Shown here piece after piece: positions 7,951 to 17,682 of a DNA stretch of 64,000 nucleotides. The notes under the pieces are model-generated. The model saw nothing but the letters and a program-made list of their open reading frames with translations, was not told the origin of the DNA and searched no databases. How positions within the stretch are numbered: position 1 is the stretch's first letter; every line of letters starts with the position of its first letter. Source of the stretch: JANOAR01 sp031411235 (GTDB lineage Bacteria > Verrucomicrobiota > Verrucomicrobiia > Verrucomicrobiales > Verrucomicrobiaceae); NCBI GenBank assembly GCA_031411235.1, contig JANOAR010000151.1, positions 1 to 64,000 on the forward strand, written 5' to 3'. Both the position numbers and the translations under genes were made by a program.

Positions 7951-9297
7951 ATGCACTACTCCAGCCGCTTTATTTTACTTCTTGCCTGCGCCTCCACTTT
8001 CACTTGGGCCAAGGAGCTGCCTGTGGCCGATAGTGAGGCGTTTCATGTCGCAGTGCAGGCTGCGCAGCCGGGCGATGTTATCGTTATGCGCGAAGGCGAA
8101 TGGAAGGATGCCAAGCTAAAGTTTTCGGCCAAAGGAACGGTGCAACAACCCATCGTCGTGAGGGCAGCAGTAGCGGGAAAAACGATATTCACGGGGGCTT
8201 CCAGCCTGGGTTTTGGCGGCGAATACCTCAGTGTCGAAGGGCTAGCGTTTCACAATCCAAGCGAGGCTAATAGTGAGGTGCTGGAGTTCCGTGAGAACTC
8301 TAAAAAACTAGCCTCCCATTGCTGCGTGCGCGATTGCACGGTGACGGATGACCGCCCTGCTGCGAGTGGTGCGAAAGAAGCAAAATGGTGCTCGATCTAT
8401 GGCGAGCAAAACATCGTCGAGCGCTGCCATTTTGAAGGTAAAACGACGCGTGGAACCACGCTGGTCGTCTGGTTGGCCGAGGGACTCCATGCGCAGCATA
8501 TTTTGCGCGATTGCTACTTTGGCCCGCGTGGCAAGTTGGGCAAAAATGGTGGCGAAACCATTCGCTTGGGAGATAGCAACACCGCCCACTTGAATGCTCA
8601 TATCGAAGTGAGTGGCAACCTCTTCTACCAGTGCAATGGCGAGGGCGAAATCATCTCGGTGAAGAGCAATGAGAACAAGCTCACTGGCAATACTTTTCTC
8701 GAATGCGAAGGGGCGTTGACGTTGCGGCATTCGCATCGCAGTGAGGTCTCTCGGAATTTTTTTATAGGCAATCACAAGCCCCTCACGGGCGGCGTTCGCA
8801 TCATCGGTGAGGATCACCAGATCACGCACAACCATTTGCAGGATCTCGGGGGCGATGAGTATCGCAGTGGGTTCTGTTTTATGAATGCGCTACCCGACTC
8901 CCCCGCGAATGGCTACTACCCTGTGAAGCGCGTCCGCCTCGCCCACAACACGCTCATTGGCTGCAAACAATCTATCTGCATCGGCATGGCCCATGATGAA
9001 AAATGCACGCTGGTGCCACTGGATTGTGTGATGGTGGACAACCTCATCGTGAGCCCCGAGCGCACGCTCATCAACATCATGGCACAGGTCACAGGTTGGA
9101 GTTGGTCGGGGAACGTGATGCTGGGCAAAGCCCTTGGCATGGAGGCTATTGCAGCGAGCAGTGCCGATCCTGAGCTAAAGAAAGACGCAGACGGTGTGTG
9201 GCGAAAGTCGAGCGCAAGCCCTACGGCTGGCGCTGATTTGAGCAAGGCCAAACCGCTGACTCGGGCAACGACAGGGCCGCGTTGGAGCCGTGGCTAA
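7951..9297 (+). CDS. polysaccharide lyase family 6-like protein (chondroitinase B/alginate lyase type)
   Basis: A 448-residue secreted parallel beta-helix enzyme; signal peptide about 1-20. The diagnostic PL6 stretch is present: EGEIISVKSNENKLTGN supplies Lys238 (expected base) and GALTLRHSH supplies Arg259 (expected acid). The 21-residue spacing equals that of Lys250/Arg271 in chondroitinase B. The family cleaves alginate or dermatan by beta-elimination; the substrate here cannot be read from the sequence. No sugar-uptake or PUL-type genes adjoin it. The start at 7951 is chosen because upstream codons are basic and precede the signal peptide. Confidence 0.85.
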   Translation: MHYSSRFILLLACASTFTWAKELPVADSEAFHVAVQAAQPGDVIVMREGEWKDAKLKFSAKGTVQQPIVVRAAVAGKTIFTGASSLGFGGEYLSVEGLAFHNPSEANSEVLEFRENSKKLASHCCVRDCTVTDDRPAASGAKEAKWCSIYGEQNIVERCHFEGKTTRGTTLVVWLAEGLHAQHILRDCYFGPRGKLGKNGGETIRLGDSNTAHLNAHIEVSGNLFYQCNGEGEIISVKSNENKLTGNTFLECEGALTLRHSHRSEVSRNFFIGNHKPLTGGVRIIGEDHQITHNHLQDLGGDEYRSGFCFMNALPDSPANGYYPVKRVRLAHNTLIGCKQSICIGMAHDEKCTLVPLDCVMVDNLIVSPERTLINIMAQVTGWSWSGNVMLGKALGMEAIAASSADPELKKDADGVWRKSSASPTAGADLSKAKPLTRATTGPRWSRG

Positions 9298-9311
9298 GTT
9301 GCCCCGAATGT

Positions 9312-11258
9312 TTAACTCTCGAAGTACGTGTAGCCGCGCAATCCTGCCTCAAAGGCATTCATGATTTCACGGCGCTCGGTCGCGGTGATGCGCTTCGAGG
9401 ACACGGCATTCTCGGCTAGATTGCGGAAGCGTGTGACCATGTCCTTCGTGTCGTATTCCACATAGGACAACACTTCGGCCACGCTGTCGCCTTCCTGCTC
9501 GCGGCGGTACTTGAGCTGGCCTTTGGCATCCAGGCTCACGCTGACGACGTTGGTGTCGCCGAGCAGATTGTGCAGGTCGCCGAGGGTCTCCTGATACGCA
9601 CCGACGAGGAAGACGCCGAGCATGTAGTCTTCGGTGTCCAGCTTCACATCGTGCAACGGCAGGCTCTCGTGCATCTCACCGCTGTGCGCGAAGTGGCAGA
9701 TTTTGCCGTCGCTGTCGCAGGTGATGTCGCTTAGCACGACGTTGCGCGTGGGCTTTTCCGTGAGGCGATGAATTGGCATGACGGGGAAGATTTGCTCGAT
9801 GGCCCATAAGTCAGGCAGACTCTGGAACACGCTGAAATTGGCGTAGTAGTAGTCGGTGAGCACAGCGGTCACGCGCGTCATCTGCGAGGCGTCGATGCCC
9901 ACAGCTTCCATCTTGGTGCTGACCCAGTTCAGGATTTCCCCGTATAACTCTTCGCCCTGGGCGCGCTCACGGAGCTTCACTTTGCCATAGCTGAACTCGC
10001 TGCGCACCTTGTCGCGGTAGTACACCGCGTCGTTGTAGATCTCTTGCAGGCGCTCGCGGGTGAGCTTGGGCGTGGTCTTCTTCGTGTCCTCGCGCAGGTC
10101 GAAAAGATTGCGCAGCAGCGGTGATGCATCGTCATCGACAACGGCTGGGCCATTGCCTTCGAAGCGGTTCACATCGAGCACGTTGATCACCAGCACGGAG
10201 TAATAGGCGACGATGGCTCGGCCCGATTCGGTGATGAGATCGGGGTGGGGGACACCGGCTTCATCGGTGATCTCGGCAATGGCTTCGATGACGTCGGCGC
10301 AGTACTCCTTGGTGCCGTAGTTGCTGCTGCTGACGCTTTCATTTTTAAAGCCGTCGTAGCTGATGGCGAGACCACCGCCCATATCGAGAATGCCCATGCG
10401 CGCGCCCTCTTGGACGAGGCCGACATAGACGCGTGCGGCCTCTGTGGCGGCGCTGCGAATGGCGCGAATGTTGGGTATTTGCGAGCCCTGATGGTAGTGC
10501 AACATGCGCAGGCAATCCAACATGCCCTCCTCGCGCAGGGTATCGACCACGCGCATGACCTGGCTGACATTCAAGCCGAAGACACTGCTATCGCCGCCGC
10601 TGCCCGCCCAGTGGCCGGCACTCTCGGTGCTGAGGCGGAAGCGCACGCCGAGCGTGGGCCGCACGCCCATCTTTTTGCAGCGTTGCAAGATCAAATCCAA
10701 CTCGCTGGGCATCTCCAAAACCAGGATGACTTGCAGCCCCATTTTTTGCGCATAGAGCGCGAGGTCGATGAATTCCTCATCCTTGTAGCCATTGCAGACG
10801 ATGTAGGCCTCCGGGTCGTGCATGTAGGCCAGCGCGGCGATCAACTCGGGCTTGCTGCCTGCTTCCAGGCCGTAGTGATACTTGCGCCCGTAGCGGGTGA
10901 TCTCTTCGATGACTTCCTGCTGCTGATTGACCTTGATGGGATAGACGCCGCGATAGCTGCCCTGATACTTGGCCTCGCGGATGGCGCTGGCGAAGCCCTC
11001 GTTCAACTCGTCGATGCGCCAGCGCAGCAGATCGCCGAAGCGAATCAGCACCGGCATCTGCGTGCCGCGATCGCGCAGGCCTTTGATGATCTGCGCCAGC
11101 GAGATGGGCTTGGTCTTGGTGCCATCCTTCAGGTTGACCACCACTTCGCCCTTGTTCGAGATGTCGAAGTAACCATGTCCCCACTCGCGGATGCCATACA
11201 TCTCGGCGCTCTTGTCGATGTTCCAGGCGGGGGCTTTGACAGGGGTCTTCTTCTCCAT
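9312..11258 (-). CDS. speA: biosynthetic arginine decarboxylase
   Basis: A 648-residue PLP enzyme converting arginine to agmatine for polyamine synthesis. The length and fold type III motifs match SpeA: PLP lysine in YPIKVNQQ (Lys109), GLEAGSKPEL, the glycine-rich ILDMGGGLAISYDG, and C-terminal ALTDYYYANFSVFQSLPD-type blocks. The N-terminus WNIDKSAEMYGIREWGHGYF is the usual one for this protein. No agmatinase, agmatine deiminase or N-carbamoylputrescine gene is nearby. It converges with the lyase gene, 14 bp apart. Confidence 0.96.
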   Translation of the reverse strand: MEKKTPVKAPAWNIDKSAEMYGIREWGHGYFDISNKGEVVVNLKDGTKTKPISLAQIIKGLRDRGTQMPVLIRFGDLLRWRIDELNEGFASAIREAKYQGSYRGVYPIKVNQQQEVIEEITRYGRKYHYGLEAGSKPELIAALAYMHDPEAYIVCNGYKDEEFIDLALYAQKMGLQVILVLEMPSELDLILQRCKKMGVRPTLGVRFRLSTESAGHWAGSGGDSSVFGLNVSQVMRVVDTLREEGMLDCLRMLHYHQGSQIPNIRAIRSAATEAARVYVGLVQEGARMGILDMGGGLAISYDGFKNESVSSSNYGTKEYCADVIEAIAEITDEAGVPHPDLITESGRAIVAYYSVLVINVLDVNRFEGNGPAVVDDDASPLLRNLFDLREDTKKTTPKLTRERLQEIYNDAVYYRDKVRSEFSYGKVKLRERAQGEELYGEILNWVSTKMEAVGIDASQMTRVTAVLTDYYYANFSVFQSLPDLWAIEQIFPVMPIHRLTEKPTRNVVLSDITCDSDGKICHFAHSGEMHESLPLHDVKLDTEDYMLGVFLVGAYQETLGDLHNLLGDTNVVSVSLDAKGQLKYRREQEGDSVAEVLSYVEYDTKDMVTRFRNLAENAVSSKRITATERREIMNAFEAGLRGYTYFES

Positions 11259-11423
11259 TTCTCGGTGGTTGGGCTAGGGGGTTAGTCGCAGTTTGCGGGG
11301 GGCGAGTATGGGGGCATTCTCGCAGATGAAAAGGGCGATTGTGGGTCGAGATTACGGATGTCAACATTCCCGACAGAGATGAGCAACGAGGGTGATGAGG
11401 GCACGGCGAATTTGTCTTCGAGC

Positions 11424-11456
11424 AAAAAAACTGCGAGCCCCTCACGAGGCTCGCAG
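11424..11456 (-). terminator. terminator of the Calx-beta protein gene
   Basis: Perfect 9-bp stem CTGCGAGCC (11431-11439) with GGCTCGCAG (11448-11456), followed on the minus strand by seven T (A-run 11424-11430). It lies 33 bp past the stop at 11490. The remaining 11259-11423 shows nothing else. Confidence 0.9.
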
Positions 11457-11489
11457 CATCATTCTGGTTATCTTGCTAAACCAAAGCGC

Positions 11490-14400
11490 TTAGTTGTGAT
11501 CCAAGCTCACATGGCCGCTTTCGCCGAGGCCATTGATGACCTTGGGCGCAACGGTGAGGAAGTGTCCCCAGCCGCCAGCATTGCTGCCTTTTTGCACGAT
11601 GATCGCTTTGAAGGCGGTCTTCGTGGTGCTGTTGTGGTTAAAGAATGTCGTCGGTGCGCCGCCGATGATGCCGGTGGCGGGAGCGAGAATGACCCCAAGG
11701 CTGGTGCCTGTGAGGGTGACGGCATTGGCGGCGGAGATGTTGAAGTTGTATGACTGGAGGCTGCTAAGCAGGCCATCGCTGAACTCAACATTCGTGTTGG
11801 GCGAAACAACGCCGGTTAGGCCGGGGAACACGCTGGTGTTTGGGACGACGTTATACTCGGAACCCTTGAGGTCGGTGAGCAGACCTTCGGGCCAGCCATA
11901 TGGGTAGTGCTGCACGTCCTGATACGGACGGAACCAAAAGAGACCCGTGCCGCTGACTTCCACAAACGTGGTGCGCGTGACAGCGACTTCGCCGCCGATG
12001 CTGCCGCCTTTGTTGGCGTAAAGCTGCGCGAACAAGATGGTTTTGTTGGTGGCGCTGAGCTTGCCGCTGGAGGTGAATGCTGTGCCGTCACCGAGGACGC
12101 CGCTACAAGTCACATCGCCGCTCTTGGAGACGGTGATGGTGGTGTAGCCGTCGCCTTGGGGGAACTCGGAGTCTGCCAGACTGATGCCCGCGAGCGAGGC
12201 CGTCGCTGCGAGACGCGCAGGCAGCACGGCGGTGTAGTAGCCGCTGGTGCCAGCCTTGTTCAGCAGGTTCGCTGCGACTGGCGCTGTGGTCGAGTAGGCG
12301 GCGCGATCCGCAATGAAGTCGGACTGCGCGGCGGTGGTGCCACGGAACAGTTCCTTCAACGTGCCGCCGATTTTCTTGGTGCCCGTGTTGAGCGTCATCG
12401 CGAGCACGTAGGGTGCTTTGTTGGTGCGAGGGATGCTGAGGGTGGTGGTGCGAGTGGTGCCGAACTTGGCCACACCTGCATTGTCGAACACGCCTTTGAT
12501 CGGGGTGGCAAAGGTGACACCGTCGATCTTCACCGTGCCTGTGAAGGCTCCTGCGGTGCCCGTCTGGACGACCGTAATGCAACCGTTGGTGCTGTTGCTG
12601 GCGGTGGTGCCGCTGTGCGCTGTGACGAGGCCGCTGTAGCTGCCTGCGACGTTGCTGGTGGCGAGGAAGGGATTCGCCACAAAGGTCGCGGTGATGATAG
12701 GCGTCGTGGCAAGGGCGCTGGTGAAGACGAAGCTCAGCTTCACCACCTCAGTCGCGGGTGCGGTGAGGCCAGCACCTGCCCAGAGGCTGAAAGCTTGGTT
12801 GGCTCCTGGCACAGCCGTCAGCGTGTAAGTCTTGCCGACTTCATAAACGGCACCTGTGAGTCTGCCCGTCACCGTGCCCGCGCCGACGACGTTTACCGTC
12901 AGGGCGCTGTTGATTTTATAAGTGAAGTTGCGCGTCACGGTCGTGCTGTTGTTGCGGAAGTCGGTCGCCTTGGCCATGATCGTGGTGAGTCCGCCTGCGG
13001 GGGTGATGTTGTTGATCGACCAGGACGCACCGGAGGGTGTGGTGGAAGCCCACGTCGTGCCGCCATCGACAGAGACTTCTACGGTGGCGATGCCTTTGTT
13101 GTCGGACGCTGTGCCAGCAACGGTGATCGAGCCACCAGCGGTGCCAGTGATGACCGCATTCAACGCGGGGCTGGTGAGTGCGATGGTAGGGGCAACGGCG
13201 TCGGTGGCGAGGATGTTCACGGTGGAGGTGAGCAACGATGTATCGGAGTTGAGCGAAGCACCCGAACCTGGAGTGGAGAGCGTGACCGTGAACTGCTTGT
13301 TCGCCTGTGCGGCAGTGGGCTGGCTGAGGGTGATCGCCACGTTCACGGAGTTGATGTTCGCTGGGATGTTCACGACTTGATTCGTGATCCCAGTGAAGTC
13401 CGTGCCTGCGACGGCAGTGCCGTTCACCGTGCTGAGTTGCACGGTGGTCGCAGAGCTGCCTGTGGTGCGGGTGACGGTAACGTTGACGCTCGCGTCTTCC
13501 TGATTGGCACTGTAGCTCAGAGCGCTCAATTGCAGCGTGCTGGGCGCTTCAGTGATGGTGCCAGTGGCGGTGGCTTGCGAACCGAGAGTTGTGCCACCCG
13601 TGTTGCCTCCGAGCGAGACCGTGAAGGAACGACTGCCCTGATCGCCGCTGCGATTGGCGATGGTGATGTCCACCGTTTTGCTGGTCTCTGTGGCGGCGAA
13701 TGTCACTGGCTGGCTGGTGAGCGCGGTGTAGTCCATATCTGCCGCAGCGGTGCCATCGGCGGTGCTGAGGGTGAGTGAGGTCGCGGTCGAGGTGTCGCCT
13801 GTGCGAGTCACCGTCACGCTGAGCACACCACCGACATTGTTCTCAGCCGCGCTAAAGGTAGCGCCGGAGAACTGCACGACATTCACACCGATCGCTGCGG
13901 CGGGAATGAAGAGGAGGTTGCCTGTGCTCTCCAAAACCATGCGTCCCACGAAGGTGCTTAGCGCAGGGCTAGCACCCGAGGCCAGAGGCGCGACCTTGAA
14001 TAGATCAAGGTACTGCGAGGGGTTGCCTTCGATGGTCGGATTCCAGGTGGAGAAGCTGATGATGCTGCTGTCCGGCTGGAATGACGACCAACTATTGCTG
14101 TCCGACTTGGTCATGGTGCGTGCTATGGCCGAGGCATTGGTTGCCGCCGTACCAAAGTTGAAACCTGAGCGTGCGGATTCAACCAGCGTGGTGCTGGTGC
14201 TCTGGCTGCCACCGTAGCGACGATCCCAAGCGGTCGCCGTGACGCCGTTGGTAGGTTCGACTCGGGTAGCGTAGAGTGTGCCCGTTGCTTCGCCGCCGAT
14301 GGAAACGAAGTTGCCATTGGCACCTGCGACGCCCCAGAATAGATCGGTGCGGCTATGCCAAGTGGCACCGTAGAACGATGCGCTGGAGAGGTCAGTTGCC

Positions 14401-14627
14401 ACGCCAGAGAGTGGAATGGACTGCACGGTGGAGGCGGTGAGAAACGCGGACACAGGCCCGAGATCCACCACATAGTTTTTGCTTGAGCCTGCTCCGGCGG
14501 AGGCGCGGAAGCCTAGCAGCAGTTCCCCGTTATCGGAAACCGCCTGTCCCCTCGCAGGGGCTGTGCTGAGGCCTAGCGCAGCGATCGCTAGCAAGGCCAT
14601 TTGTTGAATAAGTCGTGTAAATTTCAT
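11490..14627 (-). CDS. large secreted Calx-beta / Ig-like domain protein
   Basis: A 1045-residue exported protein (signal about 1-28). An N-terminal domain (LLLGFRASAGAGSSKNYVVDLG) common to verrucomicrobial secreted proteins is followed by two Calx-beta domains (about 250-360 and 370-470; ADMDYTALTSQPVTFAATE is the calcium-binding DY..., DFTGITNQVVNIPA its partner). Then come an Ig-like domain with chromosome-surface style SVDGGTTW, an InlB-type repeat (YTLTAVPGANQAFSLWAG) and a C-terminal region of about 380 residues of beta-rich repeats (GSYSGLVTAHS, GYYTAVLPARLA). No LPxTG, PEP-CTERM or type IX tail is seen. It follows the PstS-like gene by 102 bp and is probably co-transcribed. Likely adhesion or surface matrix. 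Confidence 0.8.
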   Translation of the reverse strand: MKFTRLIQQMALLAIAALGLSTAPARGQAVSDNGELLLGFRASAGAGSSKNYVVDLGPVSAFLTASTVQSIPLSGVATDLSSASFYGATWHSRTDLFWGVAGANGNFVSIGGEATGTLYATRVEPTNGVTATAWDRRYGGSQSTSTTLVESARSGFNFGTAATNASAIARTMTKSDSNSWSSFQPDSSIISFSTWNPTIEGNPSQYLDLFKVAPLASGASPALSTFVGRMVLESTGNLLFIPAAAIGVNVVQFSGATFSAAENNVGGVLSVTVTRTGDTSTATSLTLSTADGTAAADMDYTALTSQPVTFAATETSKTVDITIANRSGDQGSRSFTVSLGGNTGGTTLGSQATATGTITEAPSTLQLSALSYSANQEDASVNVTVTRTTGSSATTVQLSTVNGTAVAGTDFTGITNQVVNIPANINSVNVAITLSQPTAAQANKQFTVTLSTPGSGASLNSDTSLLTSTVNILATDAVAPTIALTSPALNAVITGTAGGSITVAGTASDNKGIATVEVSVDGGTTWASTTPSGASWSINNITPAGGLTTIMAKATDFRNNSTTVTRNFTYKINSALTVNVVGAGTVTGRLTGAVYEVGKTYTLTAVPGANQAFSLWAGAGLTAPATEVVKLSFVFTSALATTPIITATFVANPFLATSNVAGSYSGLVTAHSGTTASNSTNGCITVVQTGTAGAFTGTVKIDGVTFATPIKGVFDNAGVAKFGTTRTTTLSIPRTNKAPYVLAMTLNTGTKKIGGTLKELFRGTTAAQSDFIADRAAYSTTAPVAANLLNKAGTSGYYTAVLPARLAATASLAGISLADSEFPQGDGYTTITVSKSGDVTCSGVLGDGTAFTSSGKLSATNKTILFAQLYANKGGSIGGEVAVTRTTFVEVSGTGLFWFRPYQDVQHYPYGWPEGLLTDLKGSEYNVVPNTSVFPGLTGVVSPNTNVEFSDGLLSSLQSYNFNISAANAVTLTGTSLGVILAPATGIIGGAPTTFFNHNSTTKTAFKAIIVQKGSNAGGWGHFLTVAPKVINGLGESGHVSLDHN

Positions 14628-14729
14628 TGGATATTTAAGTTGGAGATTGGGTTTTCTTGAGCAGCCGAAGCCATTGCTTGCGGCTTGAGTTCATGCGCTG
14701 CGGCCATAGGCAGCGATCCCGACTCCGTA

Positions 14730-15968
14730 CTATTTCGCCGTGACGGTGCCGCCGTCGATGAGGCGCTCGACCTTCATGTCGCTGAACTTGATGTTGCTGG
14801 AAGTCGTTGCGGTGAGCAGTGTGGTCAGATCAGTATAGAAGGTGAGCTTGTCACCCGTGAGACCGTTCTGCATGCAGTGCTGATAAGACCATTGTGGATT
14901 GGCACCATTCTTGATGCTGTCTGCGACTTGCGTACTGGTGAGGGCGTTGCTGTCCTCATTGGCGAACTTGATGACCTTGCCTGCGCCAGCACCTGTGCCG
15001 GCTCCGGCGATCACGGTGTCAGCGTCGCTTTTGCCGACGTAGCCGATGAAGTAGCAAGGTGCCGCCGTGCCGCCGTTGACCGAAACTGAGGAAGTATCAA
15101 GGCGCATCGTTTTGACCAGATCGCCGCCGCTAGCGTAGCCACCGTTGCCGACAGCGTAGTTGATACCGAAGAGCGTTGAAGCAGGCCAGGGTTCCAGAGC
15201 GATGACATTGTTACCAGAGATGCCGGTTACGGTTCCGCCAGCGGAGGAGGGCGACCAGTGAACCACGGTGGAGTTTGCTCCGATGCCGCTTTCGGCAAGG
15301 CAAGTCACGCGTGTGCCGGAGTCGGGGTCGCGACCAATACCATAGACCCTGGTGGTGTCAGCCGCGTTGCCAGTGAAAATCGACAACGGCAGTCCGGTTG
15401 CTGAGGTGAATAGGGCGCGTGCTTGTTGATAGCTGATGCTGGTGATCGGATTTACGCCAGCAACACCGTAGTTGGTAACCATGCGGAATTGCACGACGCC
15501 GAAAACCACGTCCGTGAGTGCGGGTGTTTTGAAGACGGTTGAAGACTGGTAGCAATCGGAGAAAGCAATGTCCGCAGGAATGCCATCGACGGCGGCGAGG
15601 GTTTCGCTATTGCCGCTGCCTGCGACGACACCACCCGTGCCTACATCGGGGAGCCACTTCACATCCGTGCGTTGTTCCACCACGGCCTGCACACCGCCGA
15701 CGGAGCCCGTCCAGCTTGTCTTGATGGTGGTCTTACTGGGCGAGGTTCCTTTTTCATAAATCGCATACTTGGCACCCGAGGCGGAAGCGCCTGTGAAAGC
15801 GGTCTGTGTGAAGCCGAGTCCCGTTGGCGTCGCAGTGACGATGGCGGTGTGTGTATTCGCACGGAAGGCGGTGGAGCCCGTCAAGCGAACGACCAGGTCT
15901 GCTGCCGATGCCTGAGTGGTGAAAGCGACAGCCGCAAGGCCCGCCAGTAGGATATTGGATGTCTTCAT
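14730..15968 (-). CDS. secreted PstS-like/PBP2-fold protein
   Basis: From MKTSNILLAGLAAVAFTTQASA (start 15968) the protein is 412 residues with a clear signal peptide. VVRLTGSTAFR resembles the phosphate-binding GxGSTA/F loop of PstS, and GIGRDPDSGTRVTC resembles its R-D-x-GSGT loop. The family is therefore probably a periplasmic-binding-protein fold adapted to another role; verrucomicrobia carry many such proteins without ABC partners. No pstCAB genes are nearby. An upstream extension to 16310 lacks a signal and was rejected. It precedes the Calx-beta gene in the same direction. Confidence 0.7.
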   Translation of the reverse strand: MKTSNILLAGLAAVAFTTQASAADLVVRLTGSTAFRANTHTAIVTATPTGLGFTQTAFTGASASGAKYAIYEKGTSPSKTTIKTSWTGSVGGVQAVVEQRTDVKWLPDVGTGGVVAGSGNSETLAAVDGIPADIAFSDCYQSSTVFKTPALTDVVFGVVQFRMVTNYGVAGVNPITSISYQQARALFTSATGLPLSIFTGNAADTTRVYGIGRDPDSGTRVTCLAESGIGANSTVVHWSPSSAGGTVTGISGNNVIALEPWPASTLFGINYAVGNGGYASGGDLVKTMRLDTSSVSVNGGTAAPCYFIGYVGKSDADTVIAGAGTGAGAGKVIKFANEDSNALTSTQVADSIKNGANPQWSYQHCMQNGLTGDKLTFYTDLTTLLTATTSSNIKFSDMKVERLIDGGTVTAK

Positions 15969-16146
15969 GTCTCGTGTATGGTGTGTTGGGTTTGCCGTTT
16001 TAAAGCCCTGCCTGTGCGAGTGCTTCGTGCTCCATGCTTTCGGCGTTCGAGAGCTGATGACGATTCGTTTGGTGTGACAGTTCGTACACATGGCAGTTGT
16101 GTCACAGAGGTGAGTTTTGGGCATGGTTTGGCGTTGGGGATGTTCG

Positions 16147-16162
16147 CGCCAGCTTGCTGGCG
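16147..16162. repeat. REP-like palindrome, copy 1
   Basis: CGCCAGC-TT-GCTGGCG preceded by GGGGATGTTCG (16136-16146). A related copy lies at 40616-40631 behind the same leader. The closing base pair and the loop differ between copies. It sits in the 267-bp divergent gap between the PstS-like gene and the DUF1501 gene, which otherwise shows no recognisable element. Confidence 0.6.
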
Positions 16163-16235
16163 TAGCAGGCCAATGACCGTCATCGCGAGGCACCTCGATG
16201 ACGATGAATGATGTGGGCTGGCTTCGTCCGTATTC

Positions 16236-17681
16236 ATGGCCGCCACTATGTCTCGCTTCATCCCCAACCCCACGCCTTGTGGCCGCACTCGTCGTGAGTT
16301 TCTCTGGCAAGTCGGTGGTGGCTTTGCGGGGCTTGCTTTGGCGGACTTGCTCGCTGCCGAGGCGTCTGCGGCTTCACCACTCGCCGATAAGTCCGCGCAT
16401 TTCCCGGCGAAGGCGAAGCACTGCGTATTCCTCTTCATGAACGGTGGGCCGAGCCAGGTGGATACCTTTGATCCTAAGCCAGCGCTGACGAAGTACAACG
16501 GCAAGGCCTACAAAGGCGACGCGAAGGTGGGCTCGAATGGACGCGCCGTGGGGAAGCTGATGCAGTCGCCTTTTGAGTTCAAAAAACACGGCCAGAGTGG
16601 CCTCGAAATCAGCAGCCTCTTCCCACACACGGCAGAGTTTGCCGATGAACTGTGCGTGATTCGCTCGATGCACTCAGACACGGCGGCCCATGCCTCGGGC
16701 TGCTTGCAGATGAACACCGGCAGCATCTTCATTGGCAAGCCCAGCCTGGGCTCGTGGCTGAACTACGGTCTCGGTACGGCCAACCAAAATCTTCCTGGCT
16801 TCGTGGTGATGACTGACCCGCGTGGTGGCCCCATCGGCAGTGCGTCGAACTGGACGGCGGGTTACATGCCAGCGGCGTATCAGGGCACGTTATTCCGCAG
16901 CGGTGGCTCGCCGTTGCTCGATCTCGCGACGCCCCAAGGTACGAGCGACCACACGCAGCGGCGCAGTCTCGATCTTCTCAAGTCGCTGAATGAGGAGCAT
17001 CTCAGAAGGCATCCCAACGAGACGGAACTCATGGCGCGCATTGAGTCCTACGAGTTGGCATATCGTATGCAAACCGAGGCGATGAGCGTGGTCGATGTGG
17101 ATCACGAAGACGAGGCGACGCGCGAGATGTATGGCCTCAATGACAAGCGCACGGCGGACTTTGGCCGCAAGTGTCTCATCACGCGAAAACTCATCGAGAA
17201 GGGCGTGCGCTTTATCCAGCTCTACTCGGGCGGCGGGCACATTGAGGACACTTGGGACGGCCACAATGATTGCATCGCCAACCACACACTGCACGCGGGC
17301 GAGACGGATAAGCCCATCGCCGCGCTGATCGCTGATCTCAAACGCACAGGTCTATGGGATGAAACGCTGCTCGTCTGGGGCGGTGAATTTGGCCGTACGC
17401 CGACGAGTGAAGGTGTAGGCAAGCCGGGGCGCGATCACGACTGGCATGGTTATTCCATGTGGATGGCTGGGGCAGGTGTGAAAGGTGGCCAAGCCATCGG
17501 CGCGACGGATGAACTCGGCTTTAAAGCCGTGGAAGATCGCTGCCATATCAGCGACCTGCACGCGACGATTTTGCATCTCATGGGCATCGACCACACGCGG
17601 CTCAGCTACCTGCACCAGGGGCTGAATCAGCGGCTCACAGGCGTGGAGGATCACCGGGTAATGACGAAGGCGCTGGCGTGA
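16236..17681 (+). CDS. DUF1501 protein, Tat-exported
   Basis: A 481-residue protein with a twin-arginine signal (CGRTRREFLWQVGGGFAGLALADLL). The alkaline-phosphatase/sulfatase-like DUF1501 domain follows, recognised by FLFMNGGPSQVDTFDPKP, MHSDTAAHASGCLQMNTG and VWGGEFGRTPTSEGVGKPGRDHD. These proteins are abundant in Planctomycetes and Verrucomicrobia and usually follow a DUF1549/DUF1553 cytochrome-like gene; no such partner is present here. ATG 16236 is used; ATG 16248 is equally possible. Ends 1 bp before a convergent gene. Biochemical activity is not established for the family. Confidence 0.92.
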   Translation: MAATMSRFIPNPTPCGRTRREFLWQVGGGFAGLALADLLAAEASAASPLADKSAHFPAKAKHCVFLFMNGGPSQVDTFDPKPALTKYNGKAYKGDAKVGSNGRAVGKLMQSPFEFKKHGQSGLEISSLFPHTAEFADELCVIRSMHSDTAAHASGCLQMNTGSIFIGKPSLGSWLNYGLGTANQNLPGFVVMTDPRGGPIGSASNWTAGYMPAAYQGTLFRSGGSPLLDLATPQGTSDHTQRRSLDLLKSLNEEHLRRHPNETELMARIESYELAYRMQTEAMSVVDVDHEDEATREMYGLNDKRTADFGRKCLITRKLIEKGVRFIQLYSGGGHIEDTWDGHNDCIANHTLHAGETDKPIAALIADLKRTGLWDETLLVWGGEFGRTPTSEGVGKPGRDHDWHGYSMWMAGAGVKGGQAIGATDELGFKAVEDRCHISDLHATILHLMGIDHTRLSYLHQGLNQRLTGVEDHRVMTKALA

Positions 17682-17682
17682 G

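Noticed and set aside
10245..11285. 346-codon + strand frame opposite speA
   Set aside because: It is the complement of a well-recognised arginine decarboxylase; the frame reflects GC-rich codon bias and has no family motif.
11907..13778. 623-codon + strand frame opposite the Calx-beta gene
   Set aside because: The minus-strand protein has a signal peptide, clear domains and a terminator; the + frame is Gly/Arg/Val low-complexity with no motif.
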